64,000 nucleotides of DNA from Ailanthus altissimus (lineage: Eukaryota > Streptophyta > Magnoliopsida > Sapindales > Simaroubaceae): positions 2,053,501 through 2,117,500 of the forward strand of contig OX327703.1 in the NCBI GenBank assembly GCA_946807835.1. Reading direction: 5' to 3'. Positions within the stretch are counted from its first letter, which is position 1; each line of letters opens with the position of its first letter. Shown here in pieces: positions 35,631 through 47,465 of this stretch. Below the pieces are notes generated by a model. The model was not told the DNA's origin, did not search any database, and was given only the letters and a program-made list of their open reading frames with translations. The translations under genes and the position numbers were made by a program.

Positions 35631-38348
35631 TGTAGTAACCAGTATCCACGATTGGTAAGAATATGTATTTATATATGTATAAATATACGTATTTTATTTG
35701 TATGTTGGTGATACTTGAATTTATATATTGTTATTAGTAATATTTTTATAGGTTAAGGATATACGATTAGTATTGGGTTTATTTGTATGACTTTAGATTT
35801 ATTTTAGGGACCAAATTGTTATACTTTGAAAGTTTTGGGGGCAAATTCGTAAATACTAAAAATTAGCCTCTTAGTATAAAAATACACTTTTGAACCCTAA
35901 TTTACCATTTTTAGGTCGAGCTACCCATTTTAAGAGAGAGAAGAGAGAAATAGAGGAGAGAGAAAGAGGAGAAGAAGAAGAAAAAGAAGAAGAAATTGGA
36001 ATTTTGAATTTCAAGAGGTATATCATACGTATTTCTCAATTTATTGGTATTAATTAAGTTAATTCCTTTAAGTTTTGATTTCTGAAAATATGTATAATGG
36101 AGGATTTGTTGTGTATTTCGTAAGATCATATGAGAATTGATGATGATCTATAAGATAGTTTGATAAATCATGATGAATTGTGGAATTTCTGCTGGATAAC
36201 CTCTTGATCTAGGAATTTTATAAATTGTTGTGATTCAATTCTGGTTTTGAATTTTGAGTATATGAAATTAGACATGTTTAGGATCATCTGAGACTTTGAA
36301 TCGATTGAAAATTCTGGAAATTGAGTTTATAGTGAATTTACCAAAATGACCCTGAAATTCTGGAAATTTCCTGTGTAAACAGTATAATACAGTGACGAAC
36401 AATGTTTGTCCTACTGAATGATCTTCAAAAATTACGAAATTGTGGAATATGATAATTTTATATGTCTAATATGATATACTCGGAATTGAGAATTTAGATC
36501 AATGTGGTTGAAGTGTTATGAATTTCTAAAGTGTATCAGCTCATTGTAATATTTGATTAACAGATTTTTAAAGTTATAAAATAAAATAGTTTTAAAATAC
36601 TTTTGGCAGTGATTTGGAAGTGAAATATTTATCATGGACTGAGATATGTGTTAAGAGTAATTATGTGGTAGTTTTATAATTTTTGAGTTAGTATATTGTT
36701 TTATAAAATTGAGAGATTGAATACTGTTCAGTAAGTATCTTGATCCTGTCAGGTTTGTAGTTTGGATTCGATGGTGTGTATGGAATGGATTGTGTAGGAA
36801 ATTTGATATAATGTTCATATATAAGAAGGATATATGAGTCAAGAATGGTATATTCTGATTTTGGAGTAATTGGACATCATTTGATGTATTAGAAATTTTT
36901 GTTAAGTGTAAGTGGTCAGAATGACAGGTTTTGAGAAACCAAATATTTAGACCAATTTGATGTGATAAATGCATTGTGTATAATTTTGTAAGCTATTTAA
37001 AGTATTTTGTGTGAATTGTGAGGCTTATGAAAGGATTAATCTCCATTGATAGGTTAAGGAGATTTAAGCCTTGTAGCTGAAAGTGTTAAGAGGTAAGTAT
37101 ACTAGACTTACTACTGGAATCACAATAAACATAATAATTGTTTTGTATGATTTTGTAAATGGGGTTAAGAATATGTTTATGATATGTCAAAGTATATTTT
37201 GATATGAAATGTGAATATATGTTTATGAATGTGAGCATTGACATTGAGCATGGACATACATGTGTTTTTGAAAGTGAGCTTTCTAAAATAAGATGCGTTT
37301 AACAAAGAAAGCTTTTGAAGTGTAATATGTCCATGAGAAATATTTTGTGATTTGAGGGTACTTGAACTCACTGTTAACTTAGTAGGCATTTTATGTGATT
37401 TGTGGAGCCTGTATGTGTGGCCTTTCCTTCGGGATTGGTATATGTTATGTGTTCCGTATGTAGGGAGGATCCTATTGGTACCTAAAGGAAGTGTGAGTCA
37501 TCACATTCGTGTGGTGGCGTATTGGTACATGTGAGAGGACTCACCGATGATCAGGGTGAGGGTTTGGCTTTTACCTTCGGGCATAAGCGTTATATATGTG
37601 TGATTTAAAGACCTCACTTGTACTATTCCTCTCATACGGTATGTCACCTACGAGTGACATTTGGCTCATTATGTGATATGTGATGTGTAAGTCCTACTAA
37701 GTAGTAGTTGAGTGATGGTATTCCTGTAATATGTTTTGAAAGAATGTGTAAGCGCTTACATGATATGTGATTTGATAAGATTATGATTTTGATTGATCAC
37801 AGCATATCATACATATGCATTGTGTACATATATGTATTTGTATTTGATATATGAAAAACTAGTATGCTTACTGAGTTTTATACTCATTATAGTTTATGGT
37901 GATTTCAGGTAAATAAGGTACATGTGTGCTTAGCGGATTTGGCAAGGCTTCTGTTGTTCCTTGGGTTCCCTAAGTTGTTAGGTTGCTAAGTGTTTCATTT
38001 GGGGACACGTGGGATAAGATATTTGATTTGTCCCTAGTGAATAAATACTTATGTATTATTTTATTGTGTGTGGTTGGATTTAGTTTAAGTTTCACCAAGT
38101 GTAGTAATGGATTGATTTTAAGTAAGAATTTGCAATGAATATATTCTGGGCTTCCGGTAATAAAGTTGCTACTGGTGACGTAGTAGAGTGTTAATCTCTG
38201 AGAAAACTCTGCGTATCTCCGGTTTACTAATTGTCCCAGTCATAATTCAATTACTATAAATCTTATGAAATTAAAATGAATGTTTAAGTATTATTGAATG
38301 AATGTAAGTGATGTCGTGTGTCAGATCTTTTGGGTCTGGGGCGTGACA
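35631..38348 (+). repeat. 3' LTR (2718 bp)
   Basis: Same length and ends as the 5' LTR at a constant offset of 6503 bp, with four transitions and no indels seen by eye. Confidence 0.97.
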
Positions 38349-38353
38349 ATGAT
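38349..38353. repeat. Target site duplication, right copy (ATGAT)
   Basis: ATGAT directly after the 3' LTR, identical to 29123-29127. Confidence 0.9.
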
Positions 38354-39424
38354 AGTGTGTCACTGTTACCAACAGTCAGTGAACAGAAAGAAGTCTTGAA
38401 ACTCAAGGATCAATTGCCCATCACATTGCTACCTCTGCAGATGGAAAAACTTTTCAAGCTTTAACAAATTCGATCGACATTGAATGAGCTAAAACAAATA
38501 AAATGTTTTAAGCAATGATATCTAAATAAGGACATCCAATTTACAATTTTGAAAAGAGCTTGATTCTTAGAAACACAAAATTCAGTCTTCCATACTATAT
38601 CACTTTCTCACATTTTCTCACTACACAATCAAGCAATTACCTTGCGGCCATTTTCAGCTTACTCCAAAACTTTACAGGAATCAACAGCACTTCCCTCAGC
38701 CACAACCAGGCAAACAACGTCTGTAAGAACTACAACAGAAATTATAAATTGTTAACATTCTTATTACCAAAATAAACACAAAACAAAATCACACGTTTCT
38801 TGAAGATAATGAAGAGAGAGATGATAATCATAACAAAAATTATAAATTATTTTTGCCTTCTTTTCTTTGTCTTACATTCACGACAATCAAATGCCCGATC
38901 AAATAGGATAATTCAGATTTAGGCATCATATGTCCAAGAATGAATATCAAATAGGAACATTAATATAATATGAATTATAGTAAGCGAATTGTGAAAGGAT
39001 GTAACTCTTGAGCTGGTGCTGGACCTAATACCTAATGGCCTCGATCTAACAGGTGGTATGGATGTAATAAAACATGTTGAAATCATCAAAACAGTCTATT
39101 TCTTTGGCAATTGGCTTGTATTTTTCCTTTTTCTTTTCTTACAAAATATAATCAATGGATAACAAAACAATAATGCAATTTCAAAGAACAGAAACTTTAA
39201 GAAAAATGAGGAAAAAATAGAGGGAATTGATCAGGCGGATTCGTGAAAGCAGGGCATGGTGATCCGGCTTAGGTGCAAAGAACTGAATTCACCAAACAAT
39301 ATCAAAACTTTATATCCGTGAAAAAAATTAGGTTGAAAATATGAAAAAAGAAAGAGTAGATTAGAAAATAAATACTTCAAAAGAAAAATAAAGGATAAAA
39401 CAAGAATCATTTATAGCGGTGGAC
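38354..39424. other. Spacer downstream of the TIR-NBS-LRR gene
   Basis: No gene supported. A possible last small exon or the 3' UTR of the TIR-NBS-LRR gene would lie here. Confidence 0.5.
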
Positions 39425-42400
39425 TTACAGAAGAAAGGCTAATATGCCACCTCTGTAAAGTGTTTCACCTTCCTCCTCCTTGGATCTGTTAATACTTCCT
39501 GTAATTTCACTCGTGCTGGCTTCATCATGAACATCATTAAGAGATTTTCTAATTTTAGCACATTCAGTGCACTCTTCTTCACTGGTGTCACCAAAGTTTA
39601 GAGTCAAAGTGTCTGGTTTAATCTTGCTGGGATGTGAATATACTGAACATACCCCACAACATTTCACCCTAGCACTTCCGCTCACATCAACAATCTGTAA
39701 TCCAAATGGGCTTGAAAGGTAAAACTCAAAAGAGGCAACTGTAAGGTGGTCCCCATCAGGTATCTTGCCATCCCGATAGGAATCAAATCCAAGAAATAAA
39801 TGATCTGAGTCATATTTTATGTTCATAGGAGAAACACCGTAATATCCATCAGTCTCAAAGAGAGAGTTAGTCTTAAGAACGTATCTACATGCGACTGCCT
39901 GAATATAAGAAATAGAGTCATAATCTTTGTTCAATTCAACAACAGCACAAAAAGCAAATCCGAGGAAGTTTCTGTTACAGCGATGCTGTGATAGACTAAG
40001 AGTTATTGAAGATCCTGAAACTCGATTGCTGAACCACTCAGGAATTCTACTTCCAGGAAAACAAATCCTGATTGTAAAAGAGCATGCATAAAGTTTTGGT
40101 GACTCCTGTAACATGAAAATCACGATTTATAATGTAATGAGTAAATTACAAGGAAAGGAGAGAAAGAAAAGGAGAATCGCGTACCGTTTCATCATGGAAT
40201 TTTCTCAGTGTTGAAATGATCATATGCTGAACCCTTGCTTGTGAATCTGCAATGTTTGTATTCTCATTTAATTTCAGACAATTATAAAAGATGAAGTTTC
40301 TGTGGTACCATTTATGTCGGAATTGGGAGAGCCGGTACCAAGTTTCTAATCTCGAAGCATCTAACTCATTTAGACATGATGGAAACGTCGGCAAAGATTG
40401 GAGCCGCTTGCAATTCAATGCTTCTAAATTACTTAGACGTAGTGGAAGCTCTGGTATTTATTGAAGCATCTTGCAATTGCTCAATATCAGTTCTCCCAAT
40501 CGAGAAAGCTGCTTGATGCTTGTAGGTAAAGTCTCAAAGTTATTTGCACTTAGATCCAAGTACTCCAAAGACGTTACACAACAAATATCTTGAGATAATT
40601 CCTTCAAATTGCAGCAACTCAAATTTAAAGATTTTAAAGATGATGAATATGGTATTGAAGTCAATAATGAACAATTGTGTGCAATGATGGAATTTAAAGA
40701 TTTTAAATTTCGTAGGCTCTTTGGGAAACTGTCAAGTTTAGGGCTATCCGTCAAAATCAACTCTTTAAGCCCTTCTACACGTTCAATTGAAGATGGCAGT
40801 TCTCTAATTGCTGTGCGACTTAAATCGATATATTTTAAACATTCCATTCTTTCCTCAATTTCTGGGAAATATTCAAGCTTTGAGCAATATCCAAGTTCAA
40901 GTTGACGAAGAGATTTTAATTTGCAAATGCTAGCTGAAAGACTCTTTAGCCTTTGACATTTCTCTAGACGTAACTTTTCAAGCTTAAGTAGAAACCCGAT
41001 CGATGAGGGAACTTCTTCTATTGCTGTGAGCTTTAAATCAAGCTCTCTTACATTCCCCGAAATCTGTGGAAACTCTTTGAGATTAACACAGCTACAGCAA
41101 TCAATCCTTATTGGAGTATTAAAATGTAAGTTGCTTGGAAAGCGCTGAAGACTCTTGCACTCCGCCAAACTCAAGATACTAAGCTTGTTGAAATTTTGGA
41201 TGGATGAGGGAATGGAAGGCAAATTTGTTCCATGAAAATTTATTATCTCCAGTTTTGGGGTTTCGGATGGATCTGGGACTTCAGTGAAGTATCTGGAGGC
41301 GTGGAGGTCAATAACTTTTAGCTTGAAAGCTTCCTGTAAAAATAATACAATAAATTAGTAAACAATAAATCTCTCATGTCAATATTCAAAGGTAGGAAAA
41401 AAACTATATATTTAAGTATTTTGTTATACCTTTTTTCCTTCCCAAAGTTGTTCAATTTTACTATGAGGAAGATTAAGTACAACGAGATTCTCCGGATCAA
41501 AATTTGAGGGCAACATTTTCAAAGGATATCCGTGCCAATGTAGATATATTAGTTCATCGGGAAGATAATCTAGGCCTTGGGGAAGATAAACCTTAGAGCT
41601 TGCATTTAGATAGTCAGGATGACGTGGCATGTAGAATTTAAGCAATCTAAGATTTGACATTTTAGCAAAGGCTTCCGAAGTTAAATACAAGTCCCCAATT
41701 TTTGATATATCTAAGAATATTCCTTCAATTAAATCAGTTCCCTTGTAAACAAATGCAAAAGAAAATGAGTCAGCAAAAATTTAGATGAGAAAATTTTCAT
41801 TCTTCGTTCCGTATTCAATATCTAGATATGGAAAAATAAAAATCAAATAAATAAATTAATACCTTATTCTTCTTTAGTACTTTGTAGACATCTTCATGAT
41901 TCCATAATCTACTACGTTTGCCTGGTTCTTTGATGGATTCTTCTTCGACAATCTTATGACCCATCTCTTGTAGTAAAGCATGCATCTCTGATTTGTTTTC
42001 TGATATTGATAAGAGTGACTTATCAGAAAGGACGTCCAGCACATAATTCACTGAATAACAATTATTAAGAATCAATGCCACGTGATCTCTATTATCCCCT
42101 TCGAAGAAACATGCAATGTCCAAAAATAAATTCTTCTCTTTCCATTCCAGTTCATCATAACTGATTTTTAGTACATCATAAATATCACCATTGGAAATCT
42201 GTTTTAAGTTGTCCAATCCATTCTCCCAAGCTAGTTTGCTTTTTCCATGAAAGAAGGAACCCAACACTTTAAGAGCTAATGGATTGCCGTCAGCATAATC
42301 TATTACCCTCTTTGAGAGCTCCACAAGATCACGAGGGCGATAGTTTTTACTAAAGGCATAATTACCAAAAAGCTCAAGAGCTTCATCACCATTCATTTTC

Positions 42401-43622
42401 TTAACCGTATATATGTTCTCAACCCCAAATTTACTGAGCACACTTTTATCTCTACAAGTCACAATGATTCTACTTCCAGGACCGAATCGATCATGCTCTC
42501 CAACTAAATATTCTAACTGTTCAAATTTATTCACGTCATCGAGAACTACTAGAACCTTCATACGTTGGAGTCTCTGCTTAAAATAGTGTGGGATATTAGG
42601 ACCTTCTGTTTCAAGAGTTTCTCCTAGTAGTTGAGAAAGAACTTGCCTTTCTAAATGTTCTAGTCCCCCAAACATTATTTCTGACTTTTCTTTAACTCTA
42701 CTCATGAAGCACTTACCTTCAAACTCACTAGAGATTTGGTGAAAAAGAACTTTGGCAATGGTTGTCTTGCCAATACCACCCATTCCCCAAATTCCTACAA
42801 TATTTTGAGAATTCGAATTAGAGCTTAGTAGTGATTTAAAGTGCTCAATTCGCGAATTTATTCCAACTAGGCCTTTGGAATCACTTGAAACTAAAGTATA
42901 TTCCAATTGCTTCATAATATCATTGACAACAACTTCTACAAGTATTGCCGCAGTCCTAATAATTGTAAACATAAACACAAAAAAAAAAAAAAAGTTAAAA
43001 ATGGACGAAAACAAAAAATAAAAAGAAAAATACATACATAAATAAATATATAGTTTCTTTCCTTAATAAAAGACTTAAATTCATGTTTTTACTAATTGAA
43101 TAAAACATATCAGATAGTTGAGACTTGCCTGAATTTGAGGGATTCATGTCCTGTAAGATAGGATGCTTCCCTTAATACATCCCTCCATTTGAAAACCTTT
43201 TCTGACATCTTCTTGAATTTCTTTTCATGTTGAACAAAAGCTTTCCCAAAACTTCCCGTCTGCTTCCGCACATCAGATGGATGAACATGATAAAAAATTG
43301 GTATAACAATTTGGCCATTCATTTTCTTGCATTCAAGGATCTCGACAACTTCATTCAGGCACCATTCGGAAGAAGCATAGTCTTGAGAGAAAACAATTAC
43401 TGAAATTTTTGATCCTTTGATCGCATTCAAAATGGTAGGCCAAATCTCAGCTCCTCTCTTACTTTCTTCATCAATAAAGGTTTTTATTTTTTTTCCACTC
43501 AGAGCAGTGAAGAGATGGCTAGTAAAGTTATTACGGGTATCCTCCCCTCTGAAACTGATGAAGACCTCATATTTCCATTGAGAAGTAAGGGAAGAAGAAG
43601 ATGATGATGAAGATGAAGCCAT
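39425..43622 (-). CDS. TIR-NBS-LRR immune receptor with premature stop in the LRR exon
   Basis: Five exons: 43129-43622 (TIR), 41863-42955 (NB-ARC), 41430-41741, 40185-41333 (LRRs) and 39425-40105 (C-JID, FPGSRIPEWF). Such receptors detect pathogen effectors; their TIR is an NADase. TIR features are YEVFISFRGEDTR and the presumed catalytic Glu91 in WCLNE. NB-ARC has P-loop GMGGIGKTT (222-230), LVVLDDVN, GSRIIVTCRD and GNPLALKVLGS. The MHD motif reads MHA. Intron 1 uses a GC donor (CAG|GCAAGT) with a normal AG acceptor. An in-frame TAA at 40458-40460, after CKMLQ, cuts the product to about 924 aa instead of 1242, losing the final LRRs and C-JID. The frame is otherwise intact. A GTAAGT at the very end (about 39427) could splice on further. 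It is a truncated allele or very young pseudogene. Confidence 0.88.
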
Positions 43623-43629
43623 GAAGGAA

Positions 43630-43651
43630 TTTTTTTTTTTTTTTTTTTTTT
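43630..43651. repeat. Homopolymer of 22 T
   Basis: Poly-T on the plus strand, hence poly-A in the 5' leader of the TIR-NBS-LRR gene, only 7 bases upstream of its ATG. A likely length-variable site. A TATA-like TATATAATTA lies beyond at 43711-43720. Confidence 0.9.
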
Positions 43652-44431
43652 AAGATTTTGCGACAGAAAGTAAGAGTAGATGTAGGACTAAACTATGTAA
43701 ACCGGTCTTGTATATAATTATTCGAATGAGAACCTTTTTAATCTCTTTGATTTTATTTATGTTCTTGGGGAAGCATGAAGTTGGTAACAAGTCATTTTAT
43801 GTATCATAATTGTTTAAACAGCCACTGCAAATTTTTCCGCAACGGACAAATAAAAGAAATCAAAAGCAACGAAATTCAGCTGCTCCACTTGTCTATGGCC
43901 GATCAATTATATAGCATTTGATTATAAAACTAATAAGTTGCAACCCAGAGATCTCAAAGCAACATTTTATAACATTTCTTTAATTTCTTTAATTTATAGT
44001 AAGTACCTTAAATAGACCAATTAGTTGAACCTACTCCACTGGTTTTTAGGGTCAATGTCCCGAATTATTTTTTAGAGATATTTGAAGCACCAAGTGGATA
44101 AATTAAAAATTATAGGTTCGGAAGATTAAATTTGAAAAAGATTCGAGAATCTCACCGTTATCAAGGAAAATTTTAAGGTTAATTTTTTGCAATTGACTTG
44201 ACAACTAATCGAAGTTGTGATAAGTGATTGCAACTTGAATCATATGATCTAGTTGAGTTTAGGGCGTACATAATTGTATATAAAACTTTGATTAGCCTTT
44301 GTTTATTGGTTAATTAACTTGTAATCTAGGTCATGACTTGGATATGATTTGTCCTTATTTTTCTAAAAGATACGATCTAAGCAAGAAAATATCACTAAAT
44401 TGAATAACACTAATTTAAGATAATCATGAAT
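43652..44431. other. Promoter side of the TIR-NBS-LRR gene
   Basis: AT-rich and no gene. Should contain the promoter of the minus-strand receptor gene. Confidence 0.5.
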
Positions 44432-45357
44432 TATTGAAATTAGTGATTTAAAATTGTGTTTGAGCATAATTTTAAGTTAGAAATCAATAAAAAAAGTCAA
44501 GAACACAAAAGATATACGAGGAATGAGAAAACAAAGAATTGAAAGTGAGTAAGAGCGTGAAAACATAAGTGGGAACGTTCTAGGTTTGAACACCCCAGCA
44601 TTAAAAGACAAAATGTTGCAGCAATATTTCCAAGAAGCTGAACTCCTAAGCGTTGGCCTTAGAATGCCCTACCATTGGTTCAATGCTCCAATGATTGTTG
44701 ATAAATGTGGTGGTGGCATGAAGTCGCATTTACCGCACTAGCATTGAAAACAGAACGTTATAGCGTTGCTTGATTGAAAAGTTTATTTTTAGCCCAAATT
44801 GACTTTTAGAGTGGAATTTGGACTTTCACATGCACGAACTTTTATTCCAACAAAGTTTATAGTTTTTAAGAACTCTGTAAACACTATAAAAATTCTTATA
44901 ACCTTTTAGAATTTATTAAGCATTAAGAGAGACTCTAAGAGAAAAAAAAAAATAGAGAGCTAAAGAGCCTTAAGCACTGAGTGTTCAAGAGTGTACCATA
45001 GATAGCACTTGAGTTTTGATTGAACGAAAAAAGTACTAAATAGATTATTTGAGAGCTTTTTATTATTGTATTCTTTGATAATCTCTTGAGAGAGAGATCT
45101 TTGTGAACTTAATAAGAGATGCTAAAATCTTGTGATCCATCATCAACGTAGGTGTTTATTGTCGAACCACATAAATTGATTGTGTGATTGTTCTTATTAA
45201 TCTTGTTCTTATTCTTGCTCTTGATTGCTTGTGATTGAGGTTTCCACATACGTTTAGGATTTATTGAAGTGCACACTAAAGAAACTCCATTAAATTAGTA
45301 TTAGTACAAAAGCTAATCGCTGAGAGAGATTAGTGCTAAGGCTAATATACTTCAACA
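44432..45357 (+). repeat. Left LTR of the copia-like element
   Basis: 926 bp with short inverted ends (TGTTGAA-like and TTCAACA). Contains TAAGAGAGACTCTAA, shared with the remnant at 3690-4620. Confidence 0.75.
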
Positions 45358-46007
45358 AAATGGTATCAGAGTCAAGGGTTAAGGAATAAACCTAAGTGGT
45401 ATTAACCATTGCAAATCACAAGCATCAGATAAAGAAGTTCAATGGGTAGAACAATTTCAATGTATAAAAGGTAAAGGTTATGTTCTGTTGGTGAGTCAAG
45501 GGTTACATTCAGCCATTGAAGAAACTTAAGCAACTACCAGTGAACATAAGAGATATGTGAAGCCCGATGAGTTAGATAGAGAAATAATTCAAAAGAAAAG
45601 GCCACGGTATTATAGTTTTATCATTGCATGATGAAGTACTAAAACACGAAGTTGGAGAAAATATGACAATTGGCCTATGGAAGAAGCTTGATGCCCTCTA
45701 GATAATAAAGTCCTTAGCAAATGATCTTTATGTGAAGAAGAAGTTGTATTAACTAACCATGCTGAAAGAGCTTCAATAAGAGACCATATCCATGCATTAA
45801 CAATATCATCATAAATCTTGAGACAATAGACATCAAGATTGAGCATTAAGATAAGGCCATCATTCTATTGCATTTATTACCTCAAGTTGTGAGCACTTTG
45901 TGGATATGCTCATATATGGTAAGGAGACTGTGACAATGAGTGATGTTAAAGCCTCACTGAACTCAAAAGAATTATGAAAAATATCAAAATCTAATAGTAC
46001 AGTAAGT

Positions 46008-46202
46008 TTGGTTGCAATGAAAAAATATAGAAAGAACAATCAATCAAATGAGAGATTTAAGAAGTGTTATCTTTGCAAGAAAGAAGCACACTTAATTAAG
46101 GATTGTCTAGAAATAAAAATAAAGGATATAGATGCTGCAATAGTTTGTCATGAAGAAAACTTAAAAGTTACAGAAATGTTGATAGCCTCTGATGGAAAGT
46201 AG
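46008..46202 (+). pseudogene. gag zinc-knuckle relic
   Basis: A 64-codon frame with the CCHC knuckle CYLCKKEAHLIKDC (C-x2-C-x4-H-x4-C), which binds retroelement RNA. The surrounding gag is broken by stops on both sides. Confidence 0.75.
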
Positions 46203-46762
46203 GTCTTGGTTTACCAATTACAAACCCATTAGAGGTAAAGTACTAATAGAGAATAATATAGTTTATGAAGTCATGGAGATTGGTGATATAAAGATGAAGA
46301 TGCATGATAAAAATATTAAGGATTTAATTCGTGTAAGGCATGTTCCTTGAGTTAGAAGGAACTTGATATCTCTAGAAGAGCTAAATAAGGAGGGGTACTC
46401 ATTATTAGCAAAAAACAAAATACCGAGAGTAATGAAAGGATCTATGTTGATAATAAAGAGTGAGAATTATAATGTGCTATATGTGCTTGATGGGATGGTT
46501 GTATGAGGCTCAATATGAATTGGTTAAGGGAATGTAGACCACGAGGTAGCAATAAAGATTTGCTCACTATAATGATAAAAGTCGAAAGAGAATGTGTGGT
46601 AAGACTATCCTAGGCAAGAAACATTCGTGCCTTCGGAGATCAAAATCATATACTCAATATGTAGACAAAGACTTAACTTGAATCAGCTTTCAGTGGTAGA
46701 GCATAGATGTGGATGTATCTTAAAAGGCTTCTTGTAGAGAGATTTTGAATCAAAGAGAGATT

Positions 46763-47465
46763 TGTTGAAATTGATGATTCAAAATTGTGTTTGAACATGA
46801 ATTTGAGTTGAAAACTAATGAGAAGTTATTACAAAGTCATGTACGTGAAAGATGTATGAGGAAGGAGAAAAACAAAGAGCTAAAAGTGAGGAGGGTTGTG
46901 AAAATACAAATGAGAATGTTCCAGGTTTAAATACCCCAGAGTTGGAAGACAAAATACTCCAACGATAATTTTAAGAAGTTGAACACCTCAACAATGACCT
47001 TAAAATGCCCCAGCATTTGTTCAATGCTCCAGCAATGGTTGATGAATGTAACGGCATCAGATCAAGGTCACATTTATCACCCTAGCATTAAAAGTAAAAC
47101 ACTGCAGCATTGCCTATTTAAGAAGGTCAATTTTTAGCTCGAATTAACTTTTTCAAGTGAGATTTAAAATTTTACACGTATAAACTCTTATTTCAATTAG
47201 ATTTAGCATTTTTAAAGACTTTGTAAGCACTATATAAACTTAATAACTCATTTGAATTTATTAAATATTAAGAGGGATTCTAAAAGAGAAAATAAAAAAT
47301 TAAAGAGTCTTAAGCAGTGTGTAGAAAAGTGTTATAAGTTGTGGTTAAATTTTAGGTAAACGAAAGAAATATTAAACAAATCCTTTTAGAGCTATTTATT
47401 ATTATACTTTTTAATAATTTGTTGAAAGAGACCTGTGTAAAATATATTATGAGCATTTTAACTAA
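46763..47465 (+). repeat. Right LTR of the copia-like element, truncated
   Basis: Aligns with the first three quarters of the left LTR (for example TCAAAATTGTGTTTGA and ATTAAGAGGGATTCTAA against ATTAAGAGAGACTCTAA). The right end is lost or unrecognisable. Confidence 0.7.

Larger units (their letters stand above)
29128..38348 (+). mobile_element. Young non-autonomous Tekay/Del-type LTR retrotransposon carrying two antisense genes
   Basis: Two LTRs of 2718 bp (TG...CA ends) flank a 3785-bp interior. A primer site TGGTATCAGAGC lies at 31854-31865, a polypurine tract at 35617-35628, and ATGAT is duplicated on both sides. The LTR length and a chromovirus C-terminal remnant (ATWEREEEMRSKYPHLF at 35534-35584) place it in the Tekay/Del lineage of Ty3/gypsy. 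There is no gag, protease, reverse transcriptase or integrase, so it must be moved by another element's proteins. The interior instead holds, on the minus strand, a complete LOG gene and a 326-codon gene of unknown family, each with a TATA box. The LTRs differ at four positions that I could find, so insertion was very recent. Confidence 0.95.
44432..47465 (+). mobile_element. Decayed copia-like LTR retrotransposon
   Basis: The left LTR (44432-45357, from TATTGAAAT, a decayed TGTTGAAAT, to TTCAACA) is followed at 45361 by the primer site TGGTATCAGAG. The interior has a gag relic with a zinc knuckle CYLCKKEAHLIKDC (frame 46008-46202). A plus-strand relic of the protease to GAG-pre-integrase region follows (RRNLISLEELNKEGYSLL, about 46350-46410). 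Integrase and reverse transcriptase are missing. The right LTR starts at 46763 (TGTTGAAATTG) and is similar to the left but clearly diverged, with homology fading near 47465. It is an old, internally deleted element. Confidence 0.8.

Noticed and set aside
29128..38348. The two 2.7-kb repeats as a segmental duplication flanking a normal LOG gene locus
   Set aside because: TG...CA ends, tRNA-iMet primer site, polypurine tract, a chromovirus protein tail and an exact 5-bp target duplication all fit one LTR element. A segmental duplication would not place these signals at the boundaries.
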